From NCBI GenBank assembly GCA_900444965.1, contig UFRQ01000003.1:992001-1056000 (forward strand): a DNA stretch of 64,000 bases, written 5' to 3'. The DNA is from [Actinobacillus] rossii (lineage in GTDB: Bacteria; Pseudomonadota; Gammaproteobacteria; Enterobacterales; Pasteurellaceae). The translations under genes and the position numbers were made by a program. A model generated the notes under the pieces. That model searched no databases and was not told the origin of the DNA. It saw nothing but the letters and a program-made list of their open reading frames with translations. This document shows positions 11,509 to 20,431 of the stretch, one piece after another; within the stretch, counting starts at the first letter, position 1, and every line of letters starts with the position of its first letter.

Positions 11509-12540
11509 ATGAGCTTAATTATCGACTGCCATGGTCACTATACCACTGCACCAAAAGCATTAGAAGAATGGCGCAATAAACAAATTGCTGCGATCAAGAA
11601 TCCATCTGCAATGCCGAAAGTTTCTGATTTAAAAATCAGCGATGATGAAATTCGTGAAAGTATTGAGCTAAATCAGCTTAAATTTATGAAAGAACGTGGT
11701 TCAGATATAACGATTTTCTCTCCTCGTGCCAGTTTTATGGCTCATCATATTGGAGACTACAACATTTCGGCTACTTGGGCTTCCATCTGTAATGAGCTTT
11801 GCTACCGTGTCTCACAATTATTTCCTGATAACTTTGTGCCTGTTGCTATGTTGCCTCAGTCACCGGGTGTACCAACAGAAACGTGTTTAGCTGAAATTGA
11901 TCGCTGTGTGAATGAATACGGTAATGTAGGCATTAATTTAAACCCAGATCCTTCAGGTGGTCATTGGACGTCACCACCACTTACCGATAAATATTGGTAT
12001 CCCATTTACGAAAAAATGGTGGAGTATGATATTCCAGCAATGATTCACGTAAGTACTAGCTGTAATTGCTGCTTCCACACCACAGGGGCGCATTACCTCA
12101 ATGCGGATACCACTAGCTTTATGCAATGTTTACAAGGTGATTTATTCAAAGATTTCCCAACGTTACGCTTTATCGTACCACATGGCGGCGGTGCAGCGCC
12201 TTATCACTGGGGACGTTTCCGTGGTTTAGCAATGATGATGAAAAAACCAATCCTTGAAGAACACTTACTCAATAATATTTATTTTGATACTTGTGTTTAT
12301 CATCAACCTGGTATCGATCTGTTATTAGATGTGATTCCACATAAAAATGTGTTGTTTGCTTCTGAAATGATTGGTGCAGTACGTGATATTGATCCACGTA
12401 CTGGTCACTATTTTGATGATACTAGACGCTATATTGAAGCAAGCTGCTTAAGTGCAGATCAAAAACATCAAATCTATGAAGGTAATGCACGTCGTGTTTT
12501 CCCTCGTTTAGATGAATTACTTAAAGCAAGAGAATTATAG
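11509..12540 (+). CDS. ligJ: 4-oxalomesaconate hydratase, LigJ-like amidohydrolase
   Basis: 343-residue amidohydrolase-superfamily protein, close to the size of LigJ. The N-terminal metal motif is IIDCHGHY; ISTSCNC-type residues follow MIHVS, FIVPHGGGAAPYHWGR carries a further metal His, and VLFASEMIGAV stands where LigJ has its catalytic region. LigJ hydrates 4-oxalomesaconate to 4-carboxy-4-hydroxy-2-oxoadipate. AAAAGGAGAATAAC precedes the ATG, and the next gene starts 2 bases after the stop. Other amidohydrolase roles are possible, but the gene set supports this one. Confidence 0.85.
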   Translation: MSLIIDCHGHYTTAPKALEEWRNKQIAAIKNPSAMPKVSDLKISDDEIRESIELNQLKFMKERGSDITIFSPRASFMAHHIGDYNISATWASICNELCYRVSQLFPDNFVPVAMLPQSPGVPTETCLAEIDRCVNEYGNVGINLNPDPSGGHWTSPPLTDKYWYPIYEKMVEYDIPAMIHVSTSCNCCFHTTGAHYLNADTTSFMQCLQGDLFKDFPTLRFIVPHGGGAAPYHWGRFRGLAMMMKKPILEEHLLNNIYFDTCVYHQPGIDLLLDVIPHKNVLFASEMIGAVRDIDPRTGHYFDDTRRYIEASCLSADQKHQIYEGNARRVFPRLDELLKAREL

Positions 12541-12542
12541 TT

Positions 12543-13238
12543 ATGGAACTTCAAGTGAATCAATTAGGCGTAGTTAAACGTAACATTCAACGAGCAGACA
12601 AAAGTGCGGTCGAAAAATTGGCGAAATTTGGTGTAGCCACTATTCATGAGGCAATGGGACGTGTTGGATTAATGAAACCTTATATGCGTCCAATTTATCC
12701 TCAAGCTCGTATTTGTGGCACAGCCGTTACCGCATTATTACAACCAGGAGATAACTGGATGTTGCATGTGGCAGCAGAGCAAATTCAAGAAGGGGATATT
12801 GTTGTAGCAGGTTGTACAGCGGATTCTACTGATGGTTTTTTTGGGGAATTATTAGCCACATCTTTCCGTGCGCAAGGTTGTAAAGGCTTGATCATTGATG
12901 GCGGTGTACGTGATACCGCTGAATTAGAAAAAATGGATTTCCCTGTGTTTAGCAAAGCGATTCATTCTAAAGGTACAATCAAAGCGACATTAGGTTCGGT
13001 CAATGTGCCTGTAATTTGCGCAGGAGCGGTGGTTTACCCTGGTGATGTCGTGATTGCCGATCATGATGGTGTCGTTGTTGTTCCAGCAGCCAAAGCACAA
13101 GAAGTGGCTGATGCTGCTGAAAAACGTGAAGAAAACGAAGCTATCAAACGCCCACAATTTGAGGCTGGTGTATTAGGTTTAGACCTATACAAAATGCGTG
13201 AAAAATTAGAAAAAGCGGGCTTACAATATATTGATTAA
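12543..13238 (+). CDS. ligK: 4-carboxy-4-hydroxy-2-oxoadipate aldolase, LigK/GalC family
   Basis: 231 residues of the HMG/CHA aldolase family, which shares the RraA fold. FGVATIHEAMGRVGLM and GELLATSFRAQGCKGLIIDG are followed by GGVRDTAEL, the divalent-metal and pyruvate-binding segment with Arg and Asp. It cleaves 4-carboxy-4-hydroxy-2-oxoadipate to pyruvate and oxaloacetate, and family members also decarboxylate oxaloacetate. It is tightly placed in the operon. This step feeds the cluster's carbon straight into central metabolism. Confidence 0.88.
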   Translation: MELQVNQLGVVKRNIQRADKSAVEKLAKFGVATIHEAMGRVGLMKPYMRPIYPQARICGTAVTALLQPGDNWMLHVAAEQIQEGDIVVAGCTADSTDGFFGELLATSFRAQGCKGLIIDGGVRDTAELEKMDFPVFSKAIHSKGTIKATLGSVNVPVICAGAVVYPGDVVIADHDGVVVVPAAKAQEVADAAEKREENEAIKRPQFEAGVLGLDLYKMREKLEKAGLQYID

Positions 13239-13248
13239 GGTGAAAATT

Positions 13249-14163
13249 ATGAAATTTGAAATAACAAAAGGTTGGTTGTCATTTTATCCAAATCCTTCTA
13301 AACCTAAACTTCAATTACCAAAAGGAGCTGTCGATGCCCATTGTCATGTATTTGGTCCAGGTGAAAAATTTCCTTATGCCCCAGAACGTAAATATACACC
13401 GTGTGATGCTTCTAAAGAACAGCTATTTGCTTTGCGTGATTTACTGGGTTTTGAACGTAATGTTATCGTACAAGCCACTTGCCACGGCGCGGATAATAGT
13501 GCATTAGTTGATGCCCTAGAAAGTGCTAATGGCAAAGCGCGTGGTGTGGTAACGGTTCGTCGTGATGTGAGCGAAGAAGAATTACAACGTTTACATAAAG
13601 CGGGTGTTCGTGGTGTACGTTTTAATTTTGTAAAACGTTTAGTAGATACTGCACCGACGGAAACACTCATGGAAATTGCCAATAAGATTGCACCGCTTGG
13701 TTGGCATATTGTGATCTATTTTGAGGCTGCCGATTTAGCGGAATATTGGGACTTCTTCACTAGTTTACCGACTACCGTTGTTGTCGATCATATGGGGCGC
13801 CCTGATGTCACGAAACCCGTAGATGGTCCAGAGTTTGAGCTTTTTGTTAAATTAATGCGAGAACACAAAAACTTCTGGAGTAAAGTTTCTTGCCCTGAAC
13901 GCTTAAGTGTAACTGGTCCAAAAGCATTGAACGGAGAACAGTATGCTTATATCGATGTTGTGCCATTTGCTCGTCGTTTAGTGCAAGAGTTTCCTGATCG
14001 TGTTCTATTTGGGACAGATTGGCCTCATCCAAATTTAAAGGATCATATGCCTGATGATGGATTATTAGTGGATTATGTCGCACAAATTGCCCCAACAGAA
14101 TCAGAACGCCAACGTCTATTGGTTGATAATCCAATACGTTTATATTGGCCAGAAGAAAAATAA
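13249..14163 (+). CDS. ligI: 2-pyrone-4,6-dicarboxylate lactonase, LigI-like
   Basis: 304 residues from the ATG at 13249 (AAGGTGAAAATT ribosome-binding site); an upstream in-frame start overlaps the ligK-like gene. The amidohydrolase marks of LigI are visible: VDAHCHVFGPG with the first two His, VIVQATCHG, VVDHMGRPD and LFGTDWPHPN with the catalytic Asp. LigI opens 2-pyrone-4,6-dicarboxylate to 4-oxalomesaconate. In metabolic order this is the first enzyme of the cluster, acting before GalD, LigJ and LigK. Confidence 0.88.
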   Translation: MKFEITKGWLSFYPNPSKPKLQLPKGAVDAHCHVFGPGEKFPYAPERKYTPCDASKEQLFALRDLLGFERNVIVQATCHGADNSALVDALESANGKARGVVTVRRDVSEEELQRLHKAGVRGVRFNFVKRLVDTAPTETLMEIANKIAPLGWHIVIYFEAADLAEYWDFFTSLPTTVVVDHMGRPDVTKPVDGPEFELFVKLMREHKNFWSKVSCPERLSVTGPKALNGEQYAYIDVVPFARRLVQEFPDRVLFGTDWPHPNLKDHMPDDGLLVDYVAQIAPTESERQRLLVDNPIRLYWPEEK

Positions 14164-14167
14164 TAAG

Positions 14168-14200
14168 TAAGCGGTCAAATAAGCAAAATTTTTTTGCAAA
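14168..14200 (+). other. Apl-type DNA uptake sequence with short hairpin
   Basis: AAGCGGTCAAAT followed by GCAAAATTTTTTTGCAAA resembles the extended uptake sequence of the Actinobacillus pleuropneumoniae subclade rather than the AAGTGCGGT type that dominates the window. The GCAAAA/TTTTGC arms form a small hairpin between ligI and the transporter gene. Confidence 0.5.
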
Positions 14201-14232
14201 ATGGACTGCCTTTCTCGAAAAGGAAAAATAAA

Positions 14233-15495
14233 ATGACAACGAAACCTTTTTATAAAGAATTATACTTTCAAGTATTAGTCGGCATTGTTGCAGGGATTGT
14301 GTTAGGTTATTTTTACCCAGAATTTGCGGTGAAATTAAAACCATTAGGTGATGCATTTATCAAGCTCATAGCTATGATTATTGGACCTATCATTTTCTGT
14401 ACAATCGTGACAGGGATCGCAGGTATGAAAGATATGCAAGAGTTAGGGAAAGTAGGTGGTAAGGCCTTAATTTATTTCTTTGCGATGTCTTTTATTGCAT
14501 TAGCTATAGGGCTATTGTGGGGACATCTTGTTCAGCCTGGAATTGGCTTTAATATTGATCCAGCCACATTAGATACCACTAGTTTAATAAAATATACCGA
14601 TGGAGCGAAAAGCGTTAATTTATCTGATTTTGTGATGAATATTATTCCCTCTACTTTTGTGGGAGCATTTTCTTCAGGAAATGTACTAGCAATTTTGCTA
14701 GTATCAATTTTATTCGGTTATTCACTTTCTGTTATTGGAGTGAAAGGAAAACCAGTATTTGATTTAGTTGAGAGTATTTCAAAAGTGTTTTTCCACAATG
14801 TGCATCTCATTTCTAAATTATCATCAATCGGGGCTTTTGGGGCAATTACTTATACGATAGGTGCTTATGGTCTAGCATCTTTGATTCCTCTTGCTAAATT
14901 GGTGATTGGCTTTTATGTCTTATTGATTCTATTTGTTGTAGTGGTCTATGGTATTATTGCGAAAATTTGTGGTTTAAACCTTTTTTCCTATCTACGTTTT
15001 ATTAAAGAAGAATTATTGATTATTTTGGGTACTGGTTCATCTTCCGTTGTGTTACCACATATTATGGAGAAATTAGAGCAATTAGGGTGCTCTAAATCTG
15101 TCATTGCATTAGTTGTTCCATCTGGTTATTCATTTAACTTAAATGGCACAAATTTATATATGACTATGGCAATTATTTTTATTGCTCAAGCAACTAATGT
15201 GGACTTAAGCATCTCTGAACAAATTATTTTACTGGTTGTAGCCATGTTAACCTCAAAAGGTGCTGCTGGTGTTAGTGGTGCTGCATTTGTGATGTTAACG
15301 AGTACTTTAATTGTATTGCCAGTTGTACCTGTTGCGGGAATGGTATTGTTACTTGGTATTCATCGTTTTGTGGGAACAGGACTTGCTATTGTGAATTTAA
15401 TTGGTAATGGGATTGCTACAATTGCTGTATCTGTATGGAACGAATCTTTTGACCGGGAAATGATGAAAAATACACTTGAAAATAAAGAAATCTAG
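14233..15495 (+). CDS. DctA-like dicarboxylate:cation symporter with altered binding site
   Basis: 420 residues from the ATG at 14233 (AAAAGGAAAAATAAA site). It belongs to the DAACS family of inner-membrane carriers, with YFQVLVGIVAGIVLGYFYPE at the start and GYSFNLNGTNLY and NLIGNGIATIAV near the end. DctA normally reads GYSFNLDGT and DRFMSEARALTN; here these are NLNGT and HRFVGTGLAIVN, so the Arg that holds the distal carboxylate is Leu. It probably imports the substrate of the upstream lig-like enzymes, but the substrate is inferred from context. Confidence 0.8.
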   Translation: MTTKPFYKELYFQVLVGIVAGIVLGYFYPEFAVKLKPLGDAFIKLIAMIIGPIIFCTIVTGIAGMKDMQELGKVGGKALIYFFAMSFIALAIGLLWGHLVQPGIGFNIDPATLDTTSLIKYTDGAKSVNLSDFVMNIIPSTFVGAFSSGNVLAILLVSILFGYSLSVIGVKGKPVFDLVESISKVFFHNVHLISKLSSIGAFGAITYTIGAYGLASLIPLAKLVIGFYVLLILFVVVVYGIIAKICGLNLFSYLRFIKEELLIILGTGSSSVVLPHIMEKLEQLGCSKSVIALVVPSGYSFNLNGTNLYMTMAIIFIAQATNVDLSISEQIILLVVAMLTSKGAAGVSGAAFVMLTSTLIVLPVVPVAGMVLLLGIHRFVGTGLAIVNLIGNGIATIAVSVWNESFDREMMKNTLENKEI

Positions 15496-15607
15496 GCCTG
15501 TTAAAGAGAAAGTCTGTTGTTAATTTGTTGGTAAGTAGCTCAAAAATTATTACTGAAAATAATTAATAAATGAGTAAGTTAATAGCATTATTACTTACTC
15601 ATTTTTA

Positions 15608-16327
15608 GGGGCTGTCCTAGATAACTGACCAAAAATCCCATTTAGGATAAAATATCTGAATGAGAAAAAATCGTCTAAGTCAGTACAAACAAACCAAACT
15701 CATTGAACTTTTCGTTGCAGGCGTCACCGCTCGAACGGCTGCTGAGTTAGTTAATGTAAATAAAACTACGGCAGCGTTTTACTTTCATCGGTTACGATTG
15801 CTCATTTATCAAAATAGTCTACATCTAGAGATGTTTGAAGGCGAAATTGAAACTGATGAAAGCTACTTTGGTGGACAGCGCAAAGGTAAACGAGGTCGTG
15901 GGGCCGCAGGTAAAATTGCGGTATTTGGGCTTCTCAAGCGAAATGGCAGAGTTTATACCGTTGCTGTGCCAAATACACAATCTGCAACGTTATTGCCTAT
16001 TATTCGTGAGCAAGTAAAGCCTGATAGCATTGTTTGCACTGATTTCTATAGAAGTTATGATGAGTTAGATGTGAGCGAATTTAGTCATTTTCGTATCAAT
16101 CACAGCACGCATTTTGCAGAAAAACAAAATCATATTAACGGAATTGAGAATTTTTGGAGTCAAGTAAAACGTCATTTACGCAAGTTTAATGGTATTCCTA
16201 AAGAACATTTTGAACTCTATTTAAAGGAATGCGAATGGCGTTTTAATCACAGTGACTTAAAAACTCAAATTTCTATTTTAAAACAATTAGTTAGGGAGTG
16301 TTTGTTCTAGTTATCTAGGACAGCCCC
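15608..16327 (+). mobile_element. IS1016-like insertion sequence (IS1595 family), intact
   Basis: A 720-bp element bounded by perfect 19-bp inverted repeats, GGGGCTGTCCTAGATAACT at 15608-15626 and its complement at 16309-16327. It is flanked on both sides by the 8-bp direct repeat CATTTTTA (15600-15607 and 16328-16335). The transposase frame is full length, so the element looks recent and possibly active. It lies between the transporter gene and ppiB at the edge of the island. Confidence 0.95.
15660..16310 (+). CDS. IS1016-like (IS1595 family) transposase
   Basis: 216 residues. The ISXO2-like DDE domain is visible: GEIETDESYFGGQRKGKRG with the first Asp, IVCTDFYRSYDEL with the second Asp, and HINGIENFWSQVKRHL with the Asn/Glu end of the triad. 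The final segment, ECEWRFNHS, is family-typical. The N-terminal helix-turn-helix follows RLSQYKQTKLIELF. The gene fills the element between its inverted repeats, and the stop codon overlaps the right repeat. Confidence 0.95.
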   Translation: MRKNRLSQYKQTKLIELFVAGVTARTAAELVNVNKTTAAFYFHRLRLLIYQNSLHLEMFEGEIETDESYFGGQRKGKRGRGAAGKIAVFGLLKRNGRVYTVAVPNTQSATLLPIIREQVKPDSIVCTDFYRSYDELDVSEFSHFRINHSTHFAEKQNHINGIENFWSQVKRHLRKFNGIPKEHFELYLKECEWRFNHSDLKTQISILKQLVRECLF

Positions 16328-16433
16328 CATTTTTAAATTAAAGTAAGAAAATAAAAGTTCGTTGAATTAATGCAAACTGTATGAAACTATGAAATAATGC
16401 AGTGCACTTTTGTAGTAAAAATAAGGAAACAAA

Positions 16434-16943
16434 ATGATTACATTACATACTAATTTGGGCGATATCAAAATTGCATTAGATTTCGACAAAGCCCCCGTGA
16501 CAGCAAAAAACTTTGAAGATTATTGTAAATCTGGTTTTTATAATAACACAATTTTCCACCGTGTAATTGATGGATTTATGATTCAAGGTGGTGGTATGGA
16601 ATCAGGGATGCGTGAGAAAGCTACTAACGCACCGATTCAAAATGAGGCGAATAATGGTTTAAGTAACAAACGCGGTACTATTGCGATGGCGCGTACTTCT
16701 GATCCACATTCAGCAACGGCACAATTCTTCATTAACGTGGCGGACAATAATTTCTTGGATCATCGTTCAAAAGAAATGTTTGGCAAAAAAGTGGTACAAG
16801 AATGGGGCTATGCCGTTTTTGGTGAAGTCGTTGAAGGTATGGATGTGGTTGATAACATTAAAGGTGTAAAAACAGGCAATAAGGGTTTCCACCAAGATGT
16901 GCCTGTGGAAGACATCGTGATTACTTCAGTGACTGTAGAATAA
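16434..16943 (+). CDS. ppiB: Peptidyl-prolyl cis-trans isomerase B (cyclophilin)
   Basis: 169-residue cytoplasmic cyclophilin that speeds proline isomerisation during folding. It lacks a signal peptide, as PpiB does. [17 protein letters not shown] carries the catalytic Arg, and [20 protein letters not shown] contains the active-site core. AATAAGGAAACAAA precedes the ATG. A terminator follows directly. Confidence 0.95.
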   Translation: MITLHTNLGDIKIALDFDKAPVTAKNFEDYCKSGFYNNTIFHRVIDGFMIQGGGMESGMREKATNAPIQNEANNGLSNKRGTIAMARTSDPHSATAQFFINVADNNFLDHRSKEMFGKKVVQEWGYAVFGEVVEGMDVVDNIKGVKTGNKGFHQDVPVEDIVITSVTVE

Positions 16944-16950
16944 GGTTTCA

Positions 16951-16975
16951 GGCGAGTTTTGGCTTGCCTTTTTTC
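16951..16975 (+). terminator. Rho-independent terminator after ppiB
   Basis: GGCGAG and CTTGCC form a six-pair stem with one G-T pair over a T-rich loop, followed by six T. It lies 10 bases before the xseA start, so xseA needs its own promoter or read-through. Confidence 0.7.
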
Positions 16976-16985
16976 TGAGGGCTTT

Positions 16986-18317
16986 ATGGATAACGCCAAT
17001 ATTTATTCTGTTTCACAACTCAATCATGCGGCAAAAATGTTGCTTGAAGGACAACTCGGGCAAGTGTGGTTAACGGGTGAAATTTCCAATTTTAGTCAAC
17101 CTGTGTCAGGGCATTGGTACCTAACGTTGAAAGATGAAAATGCGCAAGTGCGAGCCGCGATGTTTCGTATGAAAAACGTGCGTGTGAGTTTTCGTCCGCA
17201 AAATGGTATGCAAGTATTGGTGCGGGCCGCAGTGAGTTTGTATGAACCCCGTGGGGATTATCAGATTATTATTGAAACAATGCATCCTGCGGGCGAAGGT
17301 TTGCTGCAACAACGTTTTGAACAGCTAAAAATGAAATTAGCAGCAGAAGGATTATTTGCGCAAAATCTCAAGAAAAATTTACCGCACTTTTGTAAAACCG
17401 TCGGTGTGGTGACATCGCCAACTGGAGCTGCATTACAAGATATTTTGCATATTTTAAAACGTCGTGATCCTAGCTTGACGGTGATTATCTATCCAACCGC
17501 CGTGCAAGGTAATGATGCGACTGCTGAAATTGTGCAGATGATTGAGCTGGCTAATGCGCGTAATGAAGTGGATGTATTGATTGTTGGACGCGGTGGCGGT
17601 TCGTTGGAAGATTTATGGTGTTTTAACGAAGAAACCGTAGCGCGCGCGATTTTTAATTCGGCTATTCCTATCATTAGTGCTGTCGGGCATGAAATTGATG
17701 TGACGATCGCCGATTTTGTGGCTGATGTACGAGCCCCCACACCATCAGCCGCGGCGGAGTTAGTGAGCCGTAATCAAGACGAATTATTGCAGCAACTTAC
17801 TTATAAAATGCAGCATTTAGATATGGCGATTGATCGTTGTTTAGGGCTTAAATATCAGCGGTTACAACAGTTAAACCTTCGTTTACAACGTCAACATCCA
17901 CAAATGCAATTGCAAGCACAAGCTCAAACAACGGCGCAATTAGTTCAGCGTTTACGCAATGCGATACAGCGTGTAATGGATAAAAAACATTATCAATTGA
18001 CTGCACTTTCTACGCGTTTAGTGAATAATCCGTTGCCTCATCAAGTGCAAAAACAATCTCAATATGTGGAACAGTTACAAGTGCGGTTAGATTTTGGCTT
18101 AAAAAAGGGTGTAAATACGAAACAACATCAGTTGGCAAATTTATGCGCTAAATTAGACGGACTCAGTCCGCTAAAAGTCTTGTCGCGCGGCTATTCCATT
18201 GCGGAAAATGAGCAAGGTAAAGCCTTAACGAGTGTGTCGCAAATTCAGGCGAATGCAAAATTGAAAACGCGATTTGCGGATGGGGTAGTTATTAGTCAGG
18301 TCATTGAGATTAACTAG
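16986..18317 (+). CDS. xseA: Exodeoxyribonuclease VII large subunit
   Basis: 443 residues from the ATG at 16986; the next candidate upstream overlaps the terminator. The N-terminal OB-fold ([31 protein letters not shown]) binds single-stranded DNA. The catalytic region shows [40 protein letters not shown] and [12 protein letters not shown] long coiled coil follows, and the C-terminus ends in VLSRGYSIA. With XseB (not in this window) it degrades single-stranded DNA from both ends in repair. Confidence 0.96.
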   Translation: MDNANIYSVSQLNHAAKMLLEGQLGQVWLTGEISNFSQPVSGHWYLTLKDENAQVRAAMFRMKNVRVSFRPQNGMQVLVRAAVSLYEPRGDYQIIIETMHPAGEGLLQQRFEQLKMKLAAEGLFAQNLKKNLPHFCKTVGVVTSPTGAALQDILHILKRRDPSLTVIIYPTAVQGNDATAEIVQMIELANARNEVDVLIVGRGGGSLEDLWCFNEETVARAIFNSAIPIISAVGHEIDVTIADFVADVRAPTPSAAAELVSRNQDELLQQLTYKMQHLDMAIDRCLGLKYQRLQQLNLRLQRQHPQMQLQAQAQTTAQLVQRLRNAIQRVMDKKHYQLTALSTRLVNNPLPHQVQKQSQYVEQLQVRLDFGLKKGVNTKQHQLANLCAKLDGLSPLKVLSRGYSIAENEQGKALTSVSQIQANAKLKTRFADGVVISQVIEIN

Positions 18318-18318
18318 T

Positions 18319-19002
18319 ATGTTATTAGATGTGCTTTTTTATATTGGTTTAGTGGTAGAGGCCATGACTGGCGCGCTGTCTGCTGGGCGTGAGAAAATGG
18401 ATATCTTCGGCGTGGTCGTCATTGCTTTTATGCCGGGGCTTGGTGGTGGTGTTATGCGCGATATTGTGCTGGGTCATTATCCGTTAAGTTTTGTCGCTAA
18501 TCCCCATTGGGTCGTTATCGTGGCAATCACTGCGGTGCTTACCGTTTTAATCACGCCTTTGATTACACATTTTAACCGTTCATTCCGTACTAGTTTTTTA
18601 GTGCTTGACGGATTAGGATTAATTCTATTTTCTATTTTTGGTACGCAAATTGCCTTGGAAATGGGACATGGCTTAATTATTGCCAGCATTTCCGCCATTC
18701 TGACGGGAGCTTTTGGCGGTGTCTTACGAGATATTTTATGTAACCGTATCCCATTGATCTTCCAAAAAGAATTATATGCGGCGATTGCGTTGTTTACCGC
18801 CTGCTTGTATGTGGGATTGTTGGAAATTGGCGTATCGTTGAATGTGACGATTTTTGTTACATTGATAATCGGCTTCATTATTCGTTTACTTGCCATTTAT
18901 TTTAGTTGGGGATTTCCTGTGTTTGATTATCAAGAACAAGATATCCCAGACAAGGAAATATTGCCACGGTTGACATATCGTCGAAAATATAAGGAAAAAT
19001 AA
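18319..19002 (+). CDS. TRIC-family membrane protein, YicG-like
   Basis: 227 residues from the ATG at 18319, one base after the xseA stop. Two homologous three-helix halves are visible, each with a glycine kink: AFMPGLGGGVMRDIVLG in the first and LTGAFGGVLRDILCN in the second. This is the UPF0126/TRIC fold, a family of trimeric cation channels, so a potassium or glycine-related channel role is inferred from family knowledge. It sits in the inner membrane and is probably cotranscribed with xseA. Confidence 0.87.
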   Translation: MLLDVLFYIGLVVEAMTGALSAGREKMDIFGVVVIAFMPGLGGGVMRDIVLGHYPLSFVANPHWVVIVAITAVLTVLITPLITHFNRSFRTSFLVLDGLGLILFSIFGTQIALEMGHGLIIASISAILTGAFGGVLRDILCNRIPLIFQKELYAAIALFTACLYVGLLEIGVSLNVTIFVTLIIGFIIRLLAIYFSWGFPVFDYQEQDIPDKEILPRLTYRRKYKEK

Positions 19003-19016
19003 AGATAAATAGAAAT

Positions 19017-19058
19017 GAAAGTGCGGTCAAAAATTCGCTGTTTTTGACCGCACTTTTA
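19017..19058. terminator. Bidirectional terminator from paired uptake sequences
   Basis: GAAAGTGCGGTCAAAAA and TTTTTGACCGCACTTTT are near-perfect complements across a 7-base loop. The dyad lies between convergent genes (the TRIC-family gene and rapZ) and can terminate transcripts from both sides. Confidence 0.85.
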
Positions 19059-19069
19059 TTGAGATTAAG

Positions 19070-19924
19070 TTATTTTTTATGTTTTTCCAATGACTTATGC
19101 TGGATTTTGACGTTTTTACCTTTCGCTTGGAAATATTCCCCAAGTTGTTGTGCGATATAGACAGAACGGTGTTTCCCACCAGTACAACCAATCGCAATCG
19201 TTAAATAGCTACGGTTATTTTGTTCCAACATGGGCAACCAAGTTTCAATATAGTTTCTTGTTTTATAAATAAAATTAGCCACTTCGTCATGTTTAGCTAA
19301 AAAATCAATCACAGGTTGTTCTAAACCCGTCATAGGTCGAAGTGCGGGGTTCCAATGTGGATTTGGCAAAAAACGGACGTCAAAAACGTAATCCGCATCT
19401 AGTGGTAATCCATATTTAAAACCAAAAGATTCGATGATAATTTTGAGTTCTTTATCCGAGTGACCGCGTAAAAATTCGCGTAAACGCTCCGCGAGCTCAT
19501 GAGTGGAGAGCACGCCGGTATCGATAATAAGGTTCGCGTGCTGAACTAATGGTTCGAGCTGTTCCTTTTCTGCATCAATAGCCGCTTCAAGCGATAAATC
19601 TTTTACTGATAATGGATGCAGACGGCGAGAATCACTATAGCGACGAATGAGTGTACTTCGGTCGGTATCTAAGAAAATAATTTTGATTTGGTGTTTCGCA
19701 CTAACTTGGTTTAAAACACCGTCAAGAGTTTCTGTGGAGTTTGGTAGATTACGGATATCTAAACTAATCGCCGCCGCTTTTTGACTTTTAGACAAAATAT
19801 CTGCTAATTGTGGCAGTAAGTCGATGGGCAAGTTATCTACACAATAATAACCAATGTCTTCTAAAGCGCGTAATGCCACTGATTTTCCCGCACCTGAACG
19901 ACCACTAATAATAATGAGTTCCAT
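19070..19924 (-). CDS. rapZ: RNase adapter protein RapZ
   Basis: 284 residues. The N-terminal Walker A is [16 protein letters not shown], followed by [14 protein letters not shown]; the C-terminal half has [20 protein letters not shown] and [14 protein letters not shown]. In enterobacteria RapZ binds glucosamine-6-phosphate and directs RNase E to small RNA GlmZ. It lies 3 bases downstream of ptsN in the same order as in E. coli. The very C-terminus is lysine-rich ([12 protein letters not shown]), consistent with RNA binding. Confidence 0.95.
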   Translation of the reverse strand: MELIIISGRSGAGKSVALRALEDIGYYCVDNLPIDLLPQLADILSKSQKAAAISLDIRNLPNSTETLDGVLNQVSAKHQIKIIFLDTDRSTLIRRYSDSRRLHPLSVKDLSLEAAIDAEKEQLEPLVQHANLIIDTGVLSTHELAERLREFLRGHSDKELKIIIESFGFKYGLPLDADYVFDVRFLPNPHWNPALRPMTGLEQPVIDFLAKHDEVANFIYKTRNYIETWLPMLEQNNRSYLTIAIGCTGGKHRSVYIAQQLGEYFQAKGKNVKIQHKSLEKHKK

Positions 19925-19927
19925 AAC

Positions 19928-20428
19928 CTAATCCTGTTCGATAGGGAGTTCAATTTGTTCGCCGTAATTTTGATCAGCAAACTCAAAAATTTGCCAAATT
20001 TCATCCGCACTTTGGGCTGCACGGAGTTGTTTACATAAGTTCTTTTCAGTCAGACGCTGAGAAAGTTCTTCAAGTATTGCAACGTATTGGCTACACATAT
20101 TTTCGGGGATAAGAACAGCAAAAACTAAATCGACATAACGTTTATCTATCGCCTCATAATCAAGCGGTTCACTTAATTGTAAGAAAATGGCGATAGGTTT
20201 ATCGCCTATGGGCAATTTAGCGCGTGGCATCGCCACGCCATTACCTAGCCCGGTACAGCCTAATTTTTCACGGTTAAATAAACTAGAAAAACATTGCAAA
20301 CTTGAGAAGTCGTCTAGTACAACTTGCTTTTCTACTATGCGACCAATGGCTTCAAACATTGTTTTTTTACTAGAATAAACCATACCCTGACGAATATTTT
20401 CAGGGCTTAACAACGTCGTAAATTTCAT
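19928..20428 (-). CDS. ptsN: PtsN-like EIIA-Ntr domain protein lacking the usual phospho-histidine
   Basis: 166 residues with the EIIA-Ntr/mannitol fold: LFNREKLGCTGLGNGVAMP, LSEPLDYEAID, VDLVFAVLIP and LCKQLRAAQSADEIWQIF all align with E. coli PtsN. The strand that should read AIPHGKL reads AMPRAKL, so the histidine normally phosphorylated by NPr is replaced by arginine (codon CGC, read directly). The protein cannot be phosphorylated at that position. Its place between lptB and rapZ is the normal one, so the locus is retained while the phosphotransfer role may be lost. Confidence 0.9.
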   Translation of the reverse strand: MKFTTLLSPENIRQGMVYSSKKTMFEAIGRIVEKQVVLDDFSSLQCFSSLFNREKLGCTGLGNGVAMPRAKLPIGDKPIAIFLQLSEPLDYEAIDKRYVDLVFAVLIPENMCSQYVAILEELSQRLTEKNLCKQLRAAQSADEIWQIFEFADQNYGEQIELPIEQD

Positions 20429-20431
20429 TGT

